In this document: positions 8,501 to 16,394 of the stretch, one piece after another
Layout of the letters: each line of letters starts with the position of its first letter
Numbering within the stretch: the stretch's first letter is position 1
Source of the DNA: Archangium sp.
Lineage (GTDB): Bacteria > Myxococcota > Myxococcia > Myxococcales > Myxococcaceae
Length of the DNA stretch: 64,000 nucleotides
Direction of reading: 5' to 3'
NCBI GenBank assembly: GCA_030681645.1
Contig: JAUXRX010000017.1
Span: 372,001 to 436,000 of the forward strand
Made by a program: the position numbers and the translations under genes
The notes under the pieces: model-generated
What the model was told of the DNA's origin: nothing
Seen by the model: only the letters and a program-made list of their open reading frames with translations
Database searches by the model: none

Positions 8501-9433
8501 TCACAGCCCGTCAATCACCGCGCAGTCGCTGGCGGGCCCTGACACCACGCCGCCGATCCAGCTCTCCGCGTAGTGCACCACGGTGAAGCTCTTCCCCCAG
8601 CACTCGGTGATGTTGAACCCGCTGTACGTCCCCTTCGTCACCACCCCGAGCGCCCTTCCTTCACCCGTCGGCTTCCATGCGGCGTTGATCTCGAGCTCAG
8701 ACACGTCGGCGCCGGGCAGGGTGTAGACGAAGCGCATCGCCCCAGAGCCGTCCTCCTGCGCGCGCGCCGTGTAGCCGAGCGACGAGATGCCCAGCGTGCT
8801 CCCCGGCTTCACCGCGAACAGCATCTCCACGCGCCTGGGGAACATGTCGGTCACGTACCCCACGTCGATCTGATCGAGCTCCTTCATCTGGTCGGCGATC
8901 TTCACCACGTCGCGGAAGTCCTTCACGTGCACGATGAAGGTGCCCCGGCCGCGCCGCGCCGTGTCGGTGGCGACGAAGTCCCCAGTGAGGATCCGGATGA
9001 ACTCGCCGTTGGTGGGGCGCGACTCGATGCGCCAGGTGAAGTTGACCTCGTCCTTCCGCTCGATCACCACCTGCACCTCGCGGCCCGGGTTGTTCGAGTC
9101 TGCGAACGGCCCCCACGTCCGCGAGTCGGTGGTGCGCGTCGTCGGCGCCACGGCCCTGACCTGGTCCACCACGCCCAGCACCAGGTCGAGCAGGCCGTTG
9201 TAGTCGGTGGCTGCCTTGCGGGTCGCTGCCCAGGCTCCAGACGGGTCGCCCACCACCAGGCCATCGCGCCGCGTGCCCACGCCCTCGAGCGGCTGCGCGG
9301 TCGAGCTCGAGGGGAGCTTCGACTTGAGGTCGTCCCGGCGCGGCAGCGCGTTGGCGAAGGCGAGGTCGGCGTTCGACCAGTTCCCGCCACACGCGGACAT
9401 CGACAGCACGCTGAAGAGGAGAAGTGCTCGCAT
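8501..9433 (-). CDS. Lipoprotein of unknown function, last gene of the sigma/caspase operon
   Basis: A 310-residue protein with a lipoprotein signal (LLFSVLSMSAC, lipidation Cys at residue 15). It is paralogous to the first gene of the operon (12357-13301). Both have a stretch of the form LPRRDDLKSKLPSS / LPQAGDVALKLPAK, then QPLxxVxTRRDGL, a conserved WGP, and an ECW near the C-terminus. It starts 3 bp after the caspase stop, so it is surely cotranscribed. It is probably a periplasmic protein anchored in the outer membrane. No enzyme motif is seen. A sensor, inhibitor or substrate role for the caspase is only inference. Confidence 0.85.
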   Translation of the reverse strand: MRALLLFSVLSMSACGGNWSNADLAFANALPRRDDLKSKLPSSSTAQPLEGVGTRRDGLVVGDPSGAWAATRKAATDYNGLLDLVLGVVDQVRAVAPTTRTTDSRTWGPFADSNNPGREVQVVIERKDEVNFTWRIESRPTNGEFIRILTGDFVATDTARRGRGTFIVHVKDFRDVVKIADQMKELDQIDVGYVTDMFPRRVEMLFAVKPGSTLGISSLGYTARAQEDGSGAMRFVYTLPGADVSELEINAAWKPTGEGRALGVVTKGTYSGFNITECWGKSFTVVHYAESWIGGVVSGPASDCAVIDGL

Positions 9434-9436
9434 GGG

Positions 9437-11095
9437 TCAGTCCTTGAACTCGTAATCGAGCAGCGCTCCGAAGTCGGCGCTCCCCAGGCTGCGCGTCTCG
9501 TCGACGTTGTAGAGGAGGTAGTGCACCCGCGCCCTCGCCACCACCGAGACGCTCTTCGTGAGCCGGATCTTGAGCCCCGCCACGATGCCCGGCGTGAACG
9601 TGGAGTAGCTCTGCTTCGCCAGCGCAGTGTCGGTGAACTCGCGGGACATGATGTTGAAGCTCAGGTGAATGCCCGCGAAGGGGATCCACCGGTCGCCCTG
9701 GAACCACTCGTAGAAGAGCGCCGCGCCGATGGTGATGAGGTCGTACTTGTACGCGAGGTTGCCGAGCAGCGGGCCTGACACCACGCCGGTGGTCCAGCCG
9801 TAGCCGCCGTCGACCGAGAGCGCGAAGCCGCGCCCGAAGAAGTTGTGCAACGTCGCCTCGGCCCCGATCAGCGGCGCCGAGGGGAAGTAGCCGCCTGCGT
9901 TCGTGGGGCGATCGAACACCGCCTGGTAGTGGCCGGACGCCGACAGGCTCCAGTGCCGCGAGAAGATCGAGCTGATGCCCGTGCCCTTCACCGGATCGTC
10001 TGAGAACTTCGCGTTCTGAAAGGTCGTCTCGTCGATGGTGGCGACCTGGCCGGCCTCGATGTCCACGCTCCCGATGCGCAGGCGATCGGGGAGCCGCCGC
10101 TTGATGGTGTAGTGCCCCGGCGCCAGCGCGATCAGCCGCTCGTTCTCGAGCTTCACCGCCTCGGCCACCACCACGCCTCGCGGGTCGATGATGAAGTACG
10201 GCCCCGTCGGCGCGCTGGCCGGAATGCGCAGGCCCTCGTGCCGCTCGGCGACGTCGGTCAGCACCAGGTCGCCGTTGCCCGCGAGATCGAAGCTGAAGGT
10301 CGGGTGTTGCGGGCCTGCCGCGCTGTCGGCCGTGCTCGCCACCGTGCGCTCGTAGGCCCAGGCGTAGGCTTCCGAGAGCGTGACCCTGCCATCGCCTGTG
10401 TCCGCGCTGCCGAGGAGCCCGGTGGCGAGGTGGTACGAGAAGTAGCTCGCGCCGATCAGATCCGACTCCTGTGAGTCTTCGTCCGAGGCCGAGGAGGTGA
10501 GGATGACCAGGCCCTTCGCCTGTCTCGTCGCATCGGTCTCCACCTCGAAGGCAGGGGCTCGACGGACTCCCTTCGTGCGCGTCACGGCCCCCGAGCGGCA
10601 GGCGTCGAGGAACGCCACTCGCATGTCCGCCGGGCCCGTCGCGAGCCGCGACTTCACCGACTCGAGCGGGAGCTTCGTCGTGCCCAGCCTCAGCGAGCCG
10701 TCCTTCGCGTGGCCCGAGTAATAGAAGAGCAGGGTGGTGCGCTCGCCGCGGGACTTCGCGTCGCGGATGCGGCGCTCGAGCTCTCCGAGCGCGGTGGTCA
10801 CGTCGTCCGCCGTCTCGTCGAGGATCAGCATCGCGTCTTCGGGCTTCACGCCACCCAGGCGCAGGAAGACGTCGTGGAGACGTTTGGCGTCGTCCCGGGC
10901 GTAGAGGAGGGGCTTGGTGCCTTCGCCTCCTTCGTTCTGGCCGATGAAGATCGCGAAGCGATGGAGCGGCCCGGCTTCTTGCGCGAAGGCGGGCAGCGCC
11001 AGCAGGCAACAGCACAGCGCGACGCCCCTCACCCCAGCCCTCTCCCCGCTCCGCAGGGAGAGGGAGGCAGGCGTGCTGGCGACGGAGGCGTTCAC
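9437..11095 (-). CDS. Exported caspase-like (C14) protease with C-terminal outer-membrane beta-barrel
   Basis: Numbered from GTG 11095, residues 22-39 form a signal peptide (VRGVALCCCLLALPAFAQ). A caspase-fold domain follows with catalytic His 129 in FYYSGHA and Cys 166 in LDACRSG. The last 200 residues alternate aromatic and polar residues in amphipathic strands (SLSASGHYQAVF, FALSVDGGYGW, GAALFYEWF, DFGALLDYEF), as in small outer-membrane barrels. The chosen GTG overlaps the anti-sigma stop as GTGA. A second in-frame GTG at 11032 gives an ideal short signal peptide, but the DNA between the two is a REP-like repeat. Protease in the periplasm with a barrel anchor is inferred; the substrate is unknown. 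Confidence 0.85.
   Translation of the reverse strand: MNASVASTPASLSLRSGERAGVRGVALCCCLLALPAFAQEAGPLHRFAIFIGQNEGGEGTKPLLYARDDAKRLHDVFLRLGGVKPEDAMLILDETADDVTTALGELERRIRDAKSRGERTTLLFYYSGHAKDGSLRLGTTKLPLESVKSRLATGPADMRVAFLDACRSGAVTRTKGVRRAPAFEVETDATRQAKGLVILTSSASDEDSQESDLIGASYFSYHLATGLLGSADTGDGRVTLSEAYAWAYERTVASTADSAAGPQHPTFSFDLAGNGDLVLTDVAERHEGLRIPASAPTGPYFIIDPRGVVVAEAVKLENERLIALAPGHYTIKRRLPDRLRIGSVDIEAGQVATIDETTFQNAKFSDDPVKGTGISSIFSRHWSLSASGHYQAVFDRPTNAGGYFPSAPLIGAEATLHNFFGRGFALSVDGGYGWTTGVVSGPLLGNLAYKYDLITIGAALFYEWFQGDRWIPFAGIHLSFNIMSREFTDTALAKQSYSTFTPGIVAGLKIRLTKSVSVVARARVHYLLYNVDETRSLGSADFGALLDYEFKD
11025..11064. repeat. REP-like palindrome, copy 1
   Basis: cccctcaccccagccctct opens the copy and the arms ctctccc and gggagag close around a GC-rich loop. 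It lies over the 5' end of the caspase gene, where it encodes part of the N-terminus (SLSLRSGERAG). Confidence 0.8.
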
Positions 11096-11817
11096 GGCTT
11101 GAGGAACATGCGGTGTACCTGAACTCCGGGCACTTCGAGGTCGCCGAGTTTCGTCAGGTCTCCACCAGCCGACTTGAAGTGGGCCTGGAGCTGAGCGGCG
11201 ACCCCTTCGGCGGCGATCGGCGCGTCCGAGAGGACTACCAGCACGTACTCGCGCCCCTCGCCGGTGAACTCGAGCGAGTCGGGCAGCCAGGTCTGGCCTT
11301 CCGCGCTCAGCGTCTCCGCGTACACCGTCGACACCTCGCCCTCGTCGTCGATGCTCAGCGCCAGCACGTGCTTGCCCCCGCTCACCCCGATGCGCACCCG
11401 ATCTCCCGCAGACAAGGGCTCGACCTCGTTCGCTGCCGGGCGCTGCCCCGAGATCCCTGAGATCACGAAGTCCACCGACGCGCCACCCTTGAGGCGATTG
11501 CCGCCCCGGCTCTCTTCGAGCACTTCCCGCCCCGCGAAGAACGCCACGAAGCAGGCCGCCAGCGCCATCAACAGCACCGGGAGCGACCCCGTCGGCTTCT
11601 TCTTCGACACCCGGGCCGACTTCTCCACCCCCGCCGCGAAGCGCTCGAAGGGCACCTCGGCCTCGAAGGCCCGCTGCTCTTCCTTGAATTTCTCGATTCG
11701 CGCAGAGCACTCACTGCACGAGTGGAGATGCGCGACCGTTTCCGCGTCGAGCGTCTCTTCCGCCAGGAACCGGCGCAGCGTCAGCTCTCCGGGGTGCTTC
11801 GTCGCCAGGGTCGTCAT
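11092..11817 (-). CDS. Zinc-finger anti-sigma factor with extracytoplasmic DUF4384-like domain
   Basis: A 241-residue protein. The N-terminal HLHSCSEC (residues 30-37) is the HxxxCxxC core of the ZAS anti-sigma fold that clamps ECF sigma factors. One membrane helix follows (about 78-97, LPVLLMALAACFVAFFAG). The outer part has AGDRVRIGVSGGKHVLAL and VSTVYAE, resembling DUF4384. Its ATG overlaps the sigma stop (ATGA) and its stop overlaps the caspase GTG (GTGA), so all three should be made together. The outer domain is the likely signal input, and the caspase next to it is a candidate for its release protease. That last step is inference. Confidence 0.85.
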   Translation of the reverse strand: MTTLATKHPGELTLRRFLAEETLDAETVAHLHSCSECSARIEKFKEEQRAFEAEVPFERFAAGVEKSARVSKKKPTGSLPVLLMALAACFVAFFAGREVLEESRGGNRLKGGASVDFVISGISGQRPAANEVEPLSAGDRVRIGVSGGKHVLALSIDDEGEVSTVYAETLSAEGQTWLPDSLEFTGEGREYVLVVLSDAPIAAEGVAAQLQAHFKSAGGDLTKLGDLEVPGVQVHRMFLKP

Positions 11818-12347
11818 GAGAGCTCTCCTGCCAGCGTCTGCCCGGTGGCATCGGCGAAGGCGCGCAGCCGCTTGCGAATCGTGGGCACCGAGCGCTCCAG
11901 CACCGCCGCCACTTCTTCCAGCGTCAGATCGTCGACCCAGTAGTGAATGACCGCCTGCTGGGTCTCGAGGTCGAACTTGCGGAGGCTCTTGCGCACCAGG
12001 TCGCGCGCTTCCATCACCGGCGCGCCGCCGTGCCCTTCGCCCCGCACCACCTGCATCGCCGCGTACTCGTCACGCCACCCTGCGCCCGCCGCCCGGATCA
12101 CGTTGAGGCAGTGGTGCGTGGCGATCTTCATCAACCAGGTGAGCGGTGAGGCCTCGGCGCGAAAGCGGGCCTCGTTCACCAGCGCCCGCGCGAACACGTC
12201 CTGCATGGCGTCTTCGGCCAGGCTGCCGTCGCGCAAGATGAAGCGGCAGCGCCCGTACACCGCGCTGCCGTACTTCACGTACAAAGACTGCAGCCAGGCC
12301 CGGCCCGTCGTCTTTCCCCCCTCGATGACCTGGAGCGCGGGCCGCAT
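11814..12347 (-). CDS. ECF-type RNA polymerase sigma factor
   Basis: A 177-residue sigma-70 family member with regions 2 and 4 only. Region 2 spans AEDAMQDVFARAL and TWLMKIATHHCLNVIR. Region 4 is the helix-turn-helix LTLEEVAAVLERSVPTIRKRL near the C-terminus. It directs RNA polymerase to a dedicated promoter set when its anti-sigma, encoded immediately after it, lets go. It starts 9 bp after the first lipoprotein gene. Which promoters it reads, including possibly the operon's own in 13302-13413, is unknown. Confidence 0.92.
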   Translation of the reverse strand: MRPALQVIEGGKTTGRAWLQSLYVKYGSAVYGRCRFILRDGSLAEDAMQDVFARALVNEARFRAEASPLTWLMKIATHHCLNVIRAAGAGWRDEYAAMQVVRGEGHGGAPVMEARDLVRKSLRKFDLETQQAVIHYWVDDLTLEEVAAVLERSVPTIRKRLRAFADATGQTLAGELS

Positions 12348-12356
12348 GCGGGGTGC

Positions 12357-13301
12357 TTACAACGAGGGGTACTCCGCCGTCCCGAAGGCGCACGCCGTCG
12401 CGGCGCCGTAGTTGAGCGCGGGGCTGAACGAGGTGTCCTGGAAGCGGCTGAGGAACCCCGAGTCCCAGCACTCGTTCATCGTCACCGGCGCGCTCAGATC
12501 GCCCCCCGACACCTGCGCGTCAGCGCGACCTGCGCCCGACTCGAGCCAGCGGCTCTTGATCTTCCCGGTCTCGAGCGCCGCGCCGGTGACCAGGTCCTTC
12601 TGGAGCTGGAACTCGAACGAGCCGCCCTGGTTGGGCGTCGACCAGTAGCGGTACTGCGCGTCGACCAGCGGCTCCACCGTGCCGTGCCGAACCTGGGTGA
12701 ACTGCGCGTCGATCTGCGTCGTGGCCGTCGCCGAGGTGCGCGAGTACGTCACCGCGACGGTGCCGAAGTTGTTCGCGTTCTCTGGCAGCTGGCGATTGAG
12801 GTCCCAGTCGATCAGGAAGCTGCCGGTGCCGAGGTTCTGGCCCATCGTCACGTGGTTGCCCGAGAGCACGGCCCGGTACGCCGAGTCTGCCTCGGTCTTG
12901 CCCTTGCCCTCGAGCAGGTAGCTGTACGTGTCCGTCGCGGTGCGGGTGACGGTGAGCTTCCAGGTGTTCGGAGAGAGCGCCTCGGTGTGTGGGCCCCACA
13001 CGGCGGAGTCCTGCCCCACCGTCGTCGCCGGGTACTGAACGATCTTCTCCACCAGCGTCAGCACCGCGGCGGTGCCCGTGTTCACGAACACCGTGGTCTC
13101 CCGGGTGAGCCGGTAGAAGTCCGACGTCTGCCCCTCGAGTCCGTCGCGGCGGGTGCTCACGCTGGTCAGCGGCTGGCTGCTCTTCGCGGGCAGCTTGAGG
13201 GCCACGTCGCCCGCCTGCGGAAGGCCCTTCCGGAAGTCGTCGGCCTTGTCGACGCCACACGCGCTCACCAGCACCAGCAGGCCCAGCATCAGCGTCTTCA
13301 T
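12357..13301 (-). CDS. Lipoprotein of unknown function, first gene of the sigma/caspase operon
   Basis: A 314-residue lipoprotein. MKTLMLGLLVLVSAC is the signal, with the lipidated Cys at 15. ATG 13301 is preceded by AGGAG at good distance, so it is preferred over a longer in-frame start at 13367. It is a diverged paralog of 8501-9433 (shared QPLTSVSTRRDGL, AVWGP and NECWDSG elements). It heads the operon, 9 bp before the sigma gene. Likely periplasmic, mostly beta by composition (TWKLTVTRTATDTYSYLLE). No catalytic motif is seen. Confidence 0.85.
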   Translation of the reverse strand: MKTLMLGLLVLVSACGVDKADDFRKGLPQAGDVALKLPAKSSQPLTSVSTRRDGLEGQTSDFYRLTRETTVFVNTGTAAVLTLVEKIVQYPATTVGQDSAVWGPHTEALSPNTWKLTVTRTATDTYSYLLEGKGKTEADSAYRAVLSGNHVTMGQNLGTGSFLIDWDLNRQLPENANNFGTVAVTYSRTSATATTQIDAQFTQVRHGTVEPLVDAQYRYWSTPNQGGSFEFQLQKDLVTGAALETGKIKSRWLESGAGRADAQVSGGDLSAPVTMNECWDSGFLSRFQDTSFSPALNYGAATACAFGTAEYPSL

Positions 13302-13413
13302 GGTTGCTCCTGTCGAACAGCGGGTTCGAAGGAATGGACACGGCGGGCCCCGCAAACAGAAAGGCACGTAAGTCGTTGTTGTTGCTGCTGCCTCGGCCTA
13401 GAAGCGCGACCCC

Positions 13414-14337
13414 ATGAAGCGATATTTCGGCATCATCGTGGCCGTCCTGGGTGTCTCCGCCGGCATCGTGTTCGCGATGCGGAAGTGGGACGCCAAGAAC
13501 GCAGAGTCTGCGCGTGAACTGAACATGGCCCGCATTCGCGCCGAGTACCTCGAGCGCGCGGCGTGGCTGCGGAACGTGCCCGATCAGAAGGCGTACATCG
13601 ACGAGAACCAGACCTTCATGACCTGGTACTTCAAGGAGGTCACCGAGCACTTCAACAAGCACGGCGGCAACCGCGACTTCGACGACTACCTCAAGGAGCT
13701 CGAGGATCGCGCCGCCCGCAGCAAGAAGGACGATGACGGCGGGAAGATGGACGAGAAGAAGGCCGTGTACGAGTACACGCGCAAGGTCTTCGACCTGCTC
13801 AAGAAGAAGGAATATTCCCCGTGGTGGACCGCGACCGACAAGGGCATCCGCTTCGACATCGTCTCGGCTGACGGCACGTCGGACGGCCGAATCCACATTC
13901 CGGTGGTCGTCTGGGGCCTGCCGCGCGACTCGCGCACCGACGACAAGAACATCACCCGCGTCACCGTCAACGCGAGCTTCAAGTTCAACTGGAAGCTCTA
14001 CGACGAGAAGCAGAAGCTGATCGGCGAGATCCCCGGCGAAGGTGGCCCGGACAGCCGCGTCGACTGGCCCGATCGCTTCGTGAAGTTCTTCCCGCCGATG
14101 GTGGTGATCGGTCACTACGACATCGACAAGCTGCCGGCCGAGGTGAAGACCGCCGACATCGAGTGGTCGATCTCCGCGCGCAGCCCCACCGGTGGCGACA
14201 TCCTCGCCACGTTCTCGTGGAAGGGCGAAGTGCCCGCCGCGTGGAAGATGGGCGCCGGCGAAGTGTGGAAGGGCGCGCAGGATTCGATCCGTCCCGAGGA
14301 CGAGATCAACCCGACCGCGCCTCCGAAGAAGAAGTAG
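13414..14337 (+). CDS. Membrane-anchored protein of unknown function
   Basis: A 307-residue protein with one N-terminal hydrophobic segment (residues 4-21, YFGIIVAVLGVSAGIVFAM) that is a signal anchor. The rest is charged and would be periplasmic, with FDDYLKELEDRAARSKKDD as a likely coiled coil and a beta-rich second half. I recognise no family. It is divergent from the sigma/caspase operon, sharing a 112-bp gap, so the two could be controlled together. It ends in a lysine run. Confidence 0.65.
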   Translation: MKRYFGIIVAVLGVSAGIVFAMRKWDAKNAESARELNMARIRAEYLERAAWLRNVPDQKAYIDENQTFMTWYFKEVTEHFNKHGGNRDFDDYLKELEDRAARSKKDDDGGKMDEKKAVYEYTRKVFDLLKKKEYSPWWTATDKGIRFDIVSADGTSDGRIHIPVVVWGLPRDSRTDDKNITRVTVNASFKFNWKLYDEKQKLIGEIPGEGGPDSRVDWPDRFVKFFPPMVVIGHYDIDKLPAEVKTADIEWSISARSPTGGDILATFSWKGEVPAAWKMGAGEVWKGAQDSIRPEDEINPTAPPKKK

Positions 14338-14351
14338 CCGGAGCGGCGCGA

Positions 14352-14395
14352 TGCGCCGAAGGCGCACCTACCGCCCGAAGCGCAGCGGAGGGCGG
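14352..14395. terminator. Tandem hairpins between convergent genes
   Basis: TGCGCC-gaa-GGCGCA at 14352-14366 is followed by ccgccc (14371-14376) pairing with gggcgg (14390-14395). They sit between two converging genes and could end transcription both ways, though neither has a T-run. Confidence 0.35.
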
Positions 14396-14416
14396 GTGAG
14401 CGACGCGACCAGATAC

Positions 14417-15103
14417 TCAGTCGTGGAAGCCGACGACCTGCCAGGCGGCGCCCGCCTGGTGGAGCAGCACGATCGCCGCGTGCCCTGACAGGTTGCCCAC
14501 CGCGACGTAGGTGTTCGGCGAGCGCCAGTTCCACGCGCTCAACCGCGCCGGCGGCTTGCCGTACTTCTTTTCCATGTCAGCCGGGAGGAAGACCTCGACC
14601 GAGTAGAGCTTGAGCAGGTCCGCGCGCCGCGAGCGCAGCGCCTTGCCGAACTGGGTGCGCAGATCCTCGGGGCGATCGACGCGGCGCGCCTCCATGAAGA
14701 ACGGGTAGCCCGAGCGGGCGAGCAGCTTGCCGGTGTCGGCGGCGATCAGATCGAGGAAGAAGCCGCGCGCCACCACCTGCGCCTGCTCGGCGGGCGCCAG
14801 GCCCAGGTACTTGTCGAGATCGATGTCGGCGGTGGGCAGGACGGGGTTCGACTCGGCCTGTCCGTACTGCTTCGCGAGCGCCTCGAGCGCGGCGACCCGT
14901 TCCTCGGGCTTCATCGAGGGCAACTTCGACATCAACCGGGTCACGTCGTCAGCCCCCTTCGGCCGCGCCGGGCCCGCCGGGGCCACGGGCGCCGCGGCGG
15001 GCTCCCCCTGGGCTTCCGCGGGAGGCGCTTCAGCTGCAGGGGGAGCCGGCTCCGGCTCCTGGGTCAGCGCGAGACAGAGGGCGTAGGCGGCGACGTTCAT
15101 CAC
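14417..15103 (-). CDS. Exported protein of unknown function with Ala/Pro-rich linker
   Basis: A 228-residue protein. The first 14 residues are hydrophobic (MNVAAYALCLALTQ), consistent with a signal peptide. A Pro/Ala/Glu-rich linker (about 16-48) leads to a globular C-terminal domain with WNWRSPNTYVAVGNLSGH near the end. No family is recognised. It begins 10 bp after the MFS transporter stop and reads the same way, so the two may be cotranscribed. Confidence 0.65.
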   Translation of the reverse strand: MMNVAAYALCLALTQEPEPAPPAAEAPPAEAQGEPAAAPVAPAGPARPKGADDVTRLMSKLPSMKPEERVAALEALAKQYGQAESNPVLPTADIDLDKYLGLAPAEQAQVVARGFFLDLIAADTGKLLARSGYPFFMEARRVDRPEDLRTQFGKALRSRRADLLKLYSVEVFLPADMEKKYGKPPARLSAWNWRSPNTYVAVGNLSGHAAIVLLHQAGAAWQVVGFHD

Positions 15104-15113
15104 GTCGCCCGTC

Positions 15114-16343
15114 TTACTCCGACAGCGGCTCTTTCGGCAGCGCTCGCGCGCTGAGGGTGAGGTGCGCCAGCGCCACGGCCAGGCCCACCACCAGGCAGCC
15201 CAACCACAGCGCCCGGTGGCCGATCACCGGAATCAGCGACGAGCCGATCAGGGGGCTGGCCATCGCCGCCAGGCTCCAGGTGATGGTGAACGCCCCCTGG
15301 TACCGGCCCCGCAGGTGCGTCGGTGACAGCGTCGCCACGATGCTGGCGTTCACCGGCGCGAAGAGGATCTCGCCCCACGTCCAGATCGCCACCGTGAGCG
15401 CGTAGGTGGGCAGCGTGGTGGCGAAGGTGGTGAGCCCGAAGCCGACCCCAGTCAGCGCCGCCGCCAGCGCCAGCACCCGCGCCTTCGAGTGGCCCGAAGC
15501 CAACCGCGTCGCCAGCGGCTGAAAGAGGACGATCAAGAGCCCGTTGGCCGCGATGCTCAGCCCGAACTCCTCGGTCGAGAGGCCCTTGAGCCGCATGTCC
15601 TCGGGCAGCGAGGAGAGGTGCTGGAAGAAGAGCAGGGCGATGAGGAAGTTGAGGAACAGGAACGGCCCGTACTTCGCGTCAGTGAAGGGCGTCAGCGCGT
15701 TGCCTGCCGGGGGCGGGTGCTGAGGGTGACCTGGCGCGGGCTCGGGCCGGCTCTCGGGGATCGCTCTCCAGACGATGAAGGCGAGCACGAGGGTGGTGAT
15801 GGCGTCACCGATGAAGAGCGCGCCGAAGTTCCGCTTCGCCATGTAGCCGCCGATCACGCTGGCGAAGGTGAACCCCAGGTTGATCGCCCAGTACTGCATG
15901 CCGAAGGCCTTCATCTGGTGCTTCGGCGGCACGATGTCGGCGACGAGCGCCTGGCTCGCGGGCCGGTAGGCGTCTGCGGTGAGCCCCATGAGGAAGGTGG
16001 CCACCGCGAGCTGCCAGAGCTCGACCGAGAGCCCCAGCACCAGCAGGAACGCGGCGCCCACGAGGAGCGAGGCCAGCATGGTGAAGCGCCGCCCGAACCG
16101 GTCGGCCATGATCCCGCCGAGGAAGGACCCGAAGAGCGAGCCCAGGCCGTAGAGCGAAGTGATGGCTCCGGCGAGCGGGAGCGGCAGGCTCCGCCCCTGG
16201 CTCAGGTACACGAAGAGCAGCGGCATCACGAAGCTGCCGGCCTTGGTGATGAAGGTGCCCAGCAGCAGCGCCCAGAAGGGCCGGGGTATTCCCTCGGAGA
16301 GCTGCGCGAATCGACTCGGCCCTGACACGGTGGCGGGGGTCAT
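15114..16343 (-). CDS. Major facilitator superfamily transporter
   Basis: A 409-residue inner-membrane carrier with about 12 hydrophobic segments. The loop after helix 2 reads GGIMADRFGRRFTML, the MFS signature GxxxDRxGRR. A central cytoplasmic loop (SRPEPAPGHPQHPPPAGN) separates two six-helix halves. The start MTPATVSG at 16343 is chosen over an upstream in-frame start (16367) because the membrane region begins soon after. The substrate cannot be told; drug or metabolite efflux is the usual role of such carriers. Confidence 0.85.
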   Translation of the reverse strand: MTPATVSGPSRFAQLSEGIPRPFWALLLGTFITKAGSFVMPLLFVYLSQGRSLPLPLAGAITSLYGLGSLFGSFLGGIMADRFGRRFTMLASLLVGAAFLLVLGLSVELWQLAVATFLMGLTADAYRPASQALVADIVPPKHQMKAFGMQYWAINLGFTFASVIGGYMAKRNFGALFIGDAITTLVLAFIVWRAIPESRPEPAPGHPQHPPPAGNALTPFTDAKYGPFLFLNFLIALLFFQHLSSLPEDMRLKGLSTEEFGLSIAANGLLIVLFQPLATRLASGHSKARVLALAAALTGVGFGLTTFATTLPTYALTVAIWTWGEILFAPVNASIVATLSPTHLRGRYQGAFTITWSLAAMASPLIGSSLIPVIGHRALWLGCLVVGLAVALAHLTLSARALPKEPLSE

Positions 16344-16394
16344 GCCGCGCTGACGCGCTGCATACAAGGCGACTGACGGCTAAGTTGCCGGGCG

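Noticed and set aside
8232..8504. 90-codon minus-strand ORF beyond the lipoprotein gene
   Set aside because: It starts at the edge of the lipoprotein stop region, ends inside the inverted-repeat element, and has neither a good ribosome site nor a recognisable domain.
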